Origin: an uncultured Selenomonadales bacterium
GTDB lineage: Bacteria > Bacillota_C > Negativicutes > Selenomonadales > Selenomonadaceae
Length of the DNA stretch: 8,040 nucleotides
Reading direction: 5' to 3'
Assembly (NCBI GenBank): GCA_937916025.1
Contig: CALGGX010000012.1
Coordinates: 1 to 8,040, forward strand
The notes beneath the pieces were generated by a model that saw nothing but the letters and a program-made list of their open reading frames with translations, made no database searches and was not told the DNA's origin. Both the position numbers and the translations under genes were made by a program. This document shows, one piece after another, positions 5,426-8,040 of this stretch; within the stretch, counting starts at the first letter, position 1; each line of letters opens with the position of its first letter.

Positions 5426-6970
5426 TCAAACGTCGCGCGATTTTTCAATTGAAACTCGCACATTCGATTGCAATTCGATCTCGAACGTCCGAGGCCATGG
5501 AAATCGCATTGACGCCCGAATATCTTCCGCGCGGATTTTCAGCAGACCGGCAGGCGTTTTGATCCGGATCGGAGTTCGGAACGATTTCGATTGCCGATAT
5601 CGCTCGATCTTATTCGCCATCACGGTGTCGAGCACGAATGAGGCGGTGTTATATTCCAAGCCGAAGTCGAGATACGCCGGATCGCGACCGAGCTTCCGAA
5701 GCGCGTTGTTGACCGAGTCGATCGCTTCCTTCAGATAGAGTTGATCTTCGATGATGCGCGCGTTGAGGAAATTGATGTTGGCTCGACAAACATCAGCCGC
5801 GTCGTCGATTGAATTGCTGCGCGCGAGTGACGATAATGTGATTGCCGCCTCCGCCAACGCACAGCCGATCGAGTTGCCGGTCGTGTTGAAACTCGAGTAT
5901 GCGAGCAGACTGTTGATCGGAAATTCAGCGGCGATCATGATCGGCAACAGAGTCTCATCTCGATCGAAATGCACGGCGAGATCGACCAATGCCGCTCCGC
6001 GCGGAGGAAATATTTTTTTGCGCGCTCCGTCGACGCTTACGAACAGAGTGAAGTCTTCGCCTTCATCGATGATTTTTGCGCCGAGCAAGTTGATCTTCTC
6101 GACGACGACTTCTCCGACGCTTGCAGACATGAACGGCATCACCCGATACGCCGCCGTTCGATCATTATATTCGACGCGAATTTTGAATTGCCGATCGCCG
6201 AGCACATGGCGCGCGAGCAAAGTCATTGCGAGTTCGTCCGCGCCGTGAGTGATCGAGACGCGAGTGTTGAGTTCTTTCGACAATCGAGCGGCGAGAATGT
6301 TTTGTATCGAGTGCCGCTCGGAGTCGTCACTGCCGATGATCAATCGATCGATCACGCCGAGTTCGGTCAATGCAATCAGACGACGGTTGAGTTTCTCGCT
6401 TTGTCGAAAACGATCGAAATACAGACGCTTGTTCTCGGCAGTGATGAATGCGTCGAGCTCAATCAGCATTTCGATATCGGCGTCCGCGCGGCTCAACAGA
6501 CGCGAGTACTCGATCAGTGCTTTGCGTTGGTGATAATTCTCAATCGACGAAGGCGGCAGATGTCTCGGCAGAATGCTGAAGGCGTAGAGTTTTTTGTTCG
6601 GAGCGCGCCGCCGAAGCTCGATCAGAAATTCAATCAATCGATCGATCTCGGCGTCGGTAATGATCTTCTCTCGCGAGGCGATCAAGCCGCCCGCCGTCAA
6701 TTGATCGATCGAGAGGATCGCGGCGTCGACTTCGGCAATGTGATCGAGCGTCCAACTTCGGAGCTCGTCGACCTCGCCGGGCACGGTGAAATAATCGAGC
6801 AGTTCGTGCGGCGGGCTCGGCATTTCGATCGAGGCGATCCGCGCGGCGTCGACGACTGTTTTCGAGCAGAACGGGCGCGAGTCGAGCGGCACCGGCAAAA
6901 TTTTTTCGGCGGCGTTGACTTTGATCGATATGCACATTATCATTAGCAACAGCAATAAACGTTTAATCAT
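5426..6970 (-). CDS. DUF4127 family protein with signal peptide
   Basis: A 514-residue protein. It starts with a signal peptide (MIKRLLLLLMIM onward, likely cleaved after VNA at about residue 20) and so is exported. The mature part shows DUF4127 features in order: an N-terminal PVPLDSRPFC block (about 26-35), a TPP-like SPPHELLDYF segment, SIDQLTAGGLIASR (about 80-95), a central HGADELAM block, and a late YSSFNTTGNSIGCALAEA motif. The end carries FPWPRTFEIEL. Length is normal for the family. DUF4127 has no established function, and I assign none. The ATG at 6968-6970 is chosen because it opens the signal peptide directly. An in-frame extension to 7186 exists but would overlap the methyltransferase and destroy the signal sequence. 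No Shine-Dalgarno site precedes the ATG. It is the first gene of the likely operon with the 61-residue gene and the C11 peptidase. It is rich in GATC. Confidence 0.9.
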   Translation of the reverse strand: MIKRLLLLLMIMCISIKVNAAEKILPVPLDSRPFCSKTVVDAARIASIEMPSPPHELLDYFTVPGEVDELRSWTLDHIAEVDAAILSIDQLTAGGLIASREKIITDAEIDRLIEFLIELRRRAPNKKLYAFSILPRHLPPSSIENYHQRKALIEYSRLLSRADADIEMLIELDAFITAENKRLYFDRFRQSEKLNRRLIALTELGVIDRLIIGSDDSERHSIQNILAARLSKELNTRVSITHGADELAMTLLARHVLGDRQFKIRVEYNDRTAAYRVMPFMSASVGEVVVEKINLLGAKIIDEGEDFTLFVSVDGARKKIFPPRGAALVDLAVHFDRDETLLPIMIAAEFPINSLLAYSSFNTTGNSIGCALAEAAITLSSLARSNSIDDAADVCRANINFLNARIIEDQLYLKEAIDSVNNALRKLGRDPAYLDFGLEYNTASFVLDTVMANKIERYRQSKSFRTPIRIKTPAGLLKIRAEDIRASMRFPWPRTFEIELQSNVRVSIEKSRDV

Positions 6971-6973
6971 TGC

Positions 6974-7013
6974 GAGAGTGTAGCACAGTTCAATTATGAT
7001 GAAAAGACATTTT
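6974..7013 (-). promoter_or_regulatory. Candidate promoter region of the DUF4127 operon
   Basis: Two overlapping candidates exist on the minus strand. TGCTACACT (6977-6985) is an extended -10 (TG plus TACACT) with a weak TTTTCA-like -35 at 17 bases. It would place the transcript start at or next to the ATG at 6970. CATAAT (6993-6998) matches five of six but has no good -35; it would give a leader of about 16 bases. Neither leader contains a Shine-Dalgarno site. The choice between them cannot be made from sequence. Confidence 0.3.
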
Positions 7014-7976
7014 ACGACGATGGAATTGTTCGCGGGCGCGGGCGGGCTCGCGCTCGGACTCGAACGCGCGGGTTTTGATCCGATCGCCTTGATCGAGATC
7101 GACAGAGATGCCGCCGAAACTCTGAAACTCAACCTTCCGCACCGGAATGTAATCTGCAACGACATTGCAAACCTCTCGCCGCTCAATTTGAAAACACATT
7201 TCGATCTCGAAGTCGGCGAGCTCGATCTGCTCTCGGGCGGCGCACCATGTCAAGCGTTTTCATACGCCGGTAAACGCCTCGGGCTCGAAGATGCGCGCGG
7301 CACGCTGTTTTTCCGCATTGCGGAAATTGTTAGGGACCGCATCTCCAAAGGGAAAAAGCCGGCGGCGATCATTCTCGAAAATGTCCGGTCCTTGAAAACG
7401 CACGATAAAGGAAGAACCTTCGCGACGATCAAGAGGATCTTAGAGGTCGACCTTGCATACAAGGTGTTTGACGACATTCTGAACTCTGCCGATTATGGCG
7501 TCCCGCAGACCAGAAACAGAACCTATATCGTCTGCTTTGCGGATCCGTCCGCAAAGTATTTGCCGCCCCCTGCGCTGCCCCTCGAAAAGAAGATGAAAGA
7601 CCTTCTGGAGGATACTGTCGATCAGAAGTACTTTCTTTCGGCAAAGATCCTCCCGACGATCCTTTCAAACGGCACCGGCGGATATAAAGCCAAATCGGAG
7701 ATCGACCTTGATATCGCGCGGCCGCTCTGCGCCACTATGGCAAAGATGCACCGCGCCTGTCAGGACAACTATGTCACCCAAAGCGGAAGAGTCCGGCGTC
7801 TTACTCCGAGAGAGTGCGCACGGTTACAGGGCTTTGATGATTCGTTTGTCATTCCGGTTTCCGACGCTCAGGCATATAAACAGTTCGGAAATGCGGTAAC
7901 GGTGAACGTGGCCTACCATGTTGCAATGTCTGTCAAGGACACTTTAAAGGAGTTGGGAGAGTGGAACGAACGATGA
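6996..7976 (+). CDS. C5-cytosine DNA methyltransferase (Dcm/HhaI-type)
   Basis: A complete 326-residue enzyme that transfers a methyl group from S-adenosylmethionine to carbon 5 of cytosine in DNA. Conserved motifs appear in order: motif I ELFAGAGGLALG (10-21), motif IV GGAPCQAFSY with nucleophile Cys85, motif VI ENV (128-130), motif VIII QTRNR (171-175), motif IX RRLTPRECARLQGF (267-280), and motif X QFGNAVTVNVA (296-306). The target-recognition region, between motifs VIII and IX (about 185-262), is short; the target sequence cannot be read from it. Starts at ATG 6996 or 6999 lack a ribosome binding site; ATG 7020 is a later alternative still ahead of motif I. Codon use changes sharply near base 7320: Leu CTC drops from 11 of 18 to 4 of 19, and AAG rises from 0 of 4 to 11 of 19 Lys codons. 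A further gene overlaps its end. It could serve a restriction-modification system, a phage or a stand-alone role. Confidence 0.95.
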   Translation: MMKRHFTTMELFAGAGGLALGLERAGFDPIALIEIDRDAAETLKLNLPHRNVICNDIANLSPLNLKTHFDLEVGELDLLSGGAPCQAFSYAGKRLGLEDARGTLFFRIAEIVRDRISKGKKPAAIILENVRSLKTHDKGRTFATIKRILEVDLAYKVFDDILNSADYGVPQTRNRTYIVCFADPSAKYLPPPALPLEKKMKDLLEDTVDQKYFLSAKILPTILSNGTGGYKAKSEIDLDIARPLCATMAKMHRACQDNYVTQSGRVRRLTPRECARLQGFDDSFVIPVSDAQAYKQFGNAVTVNVAYHVAMSVKDTLKELGEWNER

Positions 7977-8040
7977 ATTATCAAACAGATATTGCTGAGA
8001 TCGTTCGCTTCATTGCGTGCGGCGTCGAAGCCCTCTCCTC
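7961..8040 (+). CDS. Start of an unidentified gene downstream of the methyltransferase (partial)
   Basis: An open frame overlaps the 3' end of the methyltransferase and runs to the right edge. Two starts are possible. GTG 7961 has AAAGGAG (7946-7952) eight bases upstream and is preferred for that reason. ATG 7973 gives the classic ATGA overlap with the methyltransferase stop but its nearest site (GGGAG, 7955-7959) is 13 bases away. Only about 26 residues are visible; after the ATG they read MNYQTDIAEIVRFIACGVEA. This is too little to name a family. Translational coupling to a DNA methyltransferase is common for the cognate restriction enzyme, so that is the leading guess, but a phage or unrelated gene fits equally. 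Confidence 0.6.
   Translation, partial: MERTMNYQTDIAEIVRFIACGVEALS

Noticed and set aside
5969..6946. 325-codon plus-strand open frame opposite the DUF4127 gene
   Set aside because: Composition is Asp/Arg/Phe-rich with no family signature and it mirrors the well-supported DUF4127 frame.
6971..7186. N-terminal extension of the DUF4127 protein
   Set aside because: It would overlap the methyltransferase gene and place the signal peptide internally.
1..8040. tRNA, rRNA, CRISPR array, insertion sequence or riboswitch
   Set aside because: Reading both strands showed no cloverleaf-like gene, no regularly spaced repeats, no transposase motifs or flanking inverted repeats, and no recognisable riboswitch core. 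Weak structured RNAs could still be missed without a covariance search.

Overview
The window looks like chromosomal DNA of an anaerobic Bacillota-type bacterium, possibly from the Negativicutes. Base composition is roughly balanced, with slightly more G+C than A+T by eye. Ribosome binding sites are of the AGGAGG type. The window carries a DUF4127 protein, a clostripain-type (C11) cysteine peptidase and a flavin reductase of the kind common in anaerobic Bacillota. The taxon is inferred from gene content only; no rRNA or other marker is present.

Layout, left to right. A partial lipoprotein gene (minus strand, 1-969) has its own extended -10 promoter and a leader that can form a hairpin. A stand-alone flavin reductase gene (minus, 1148-1693) follows, with a near-consensus promoter and a rho-independent terminator, so it is a complete single-gene transcription unit. 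Divergent from it is a gene for a CydC-like ABC half-transporter (plus, about 1744-3201) without an adjacent cydD. It ends in a 20-base convergent overlap with a clostripain-like peptidase gene (minus, 3182-5185). That peptidase is the last gene of a likely three-gene minus-strand operon: a DUF4127 protein with a signal peptide (5426-6970), a 61-residue highly charged protein (5210-5395), and the peptidase. Divergent from the operon, after 25 bases, is a C5-cytosine DNA methyltransferase gene (plus, 6996-7976). It overlaps the start of a further gene that runs off the right edge, as in a restriction-modification or phage-type cassette.

How the genes may work together. The DUF4127, small-protein and C11-peptidase genes form the best candidate functional unit: two exported proteins with a small charged protein between them. 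The flavin reductase and CydC-like transporter share a very short divergent intergenic region and both touch redox metabolism, but nothing else links them.

The most unusual signals are an abrupt codon-usage change about one third of the way into the methyltransferase gene, an abbreviated Q-loop region in the CydC-like ATPase, and a strong excess of GATC in cydC and the DUF4127 gene that is nearly absent from the peptidase gene. No RNA gene, CRISPR array, insertion sequence or long direct repeat was seen. No gene-free stretch exceeds 300 bases; the longest is 970-1147.
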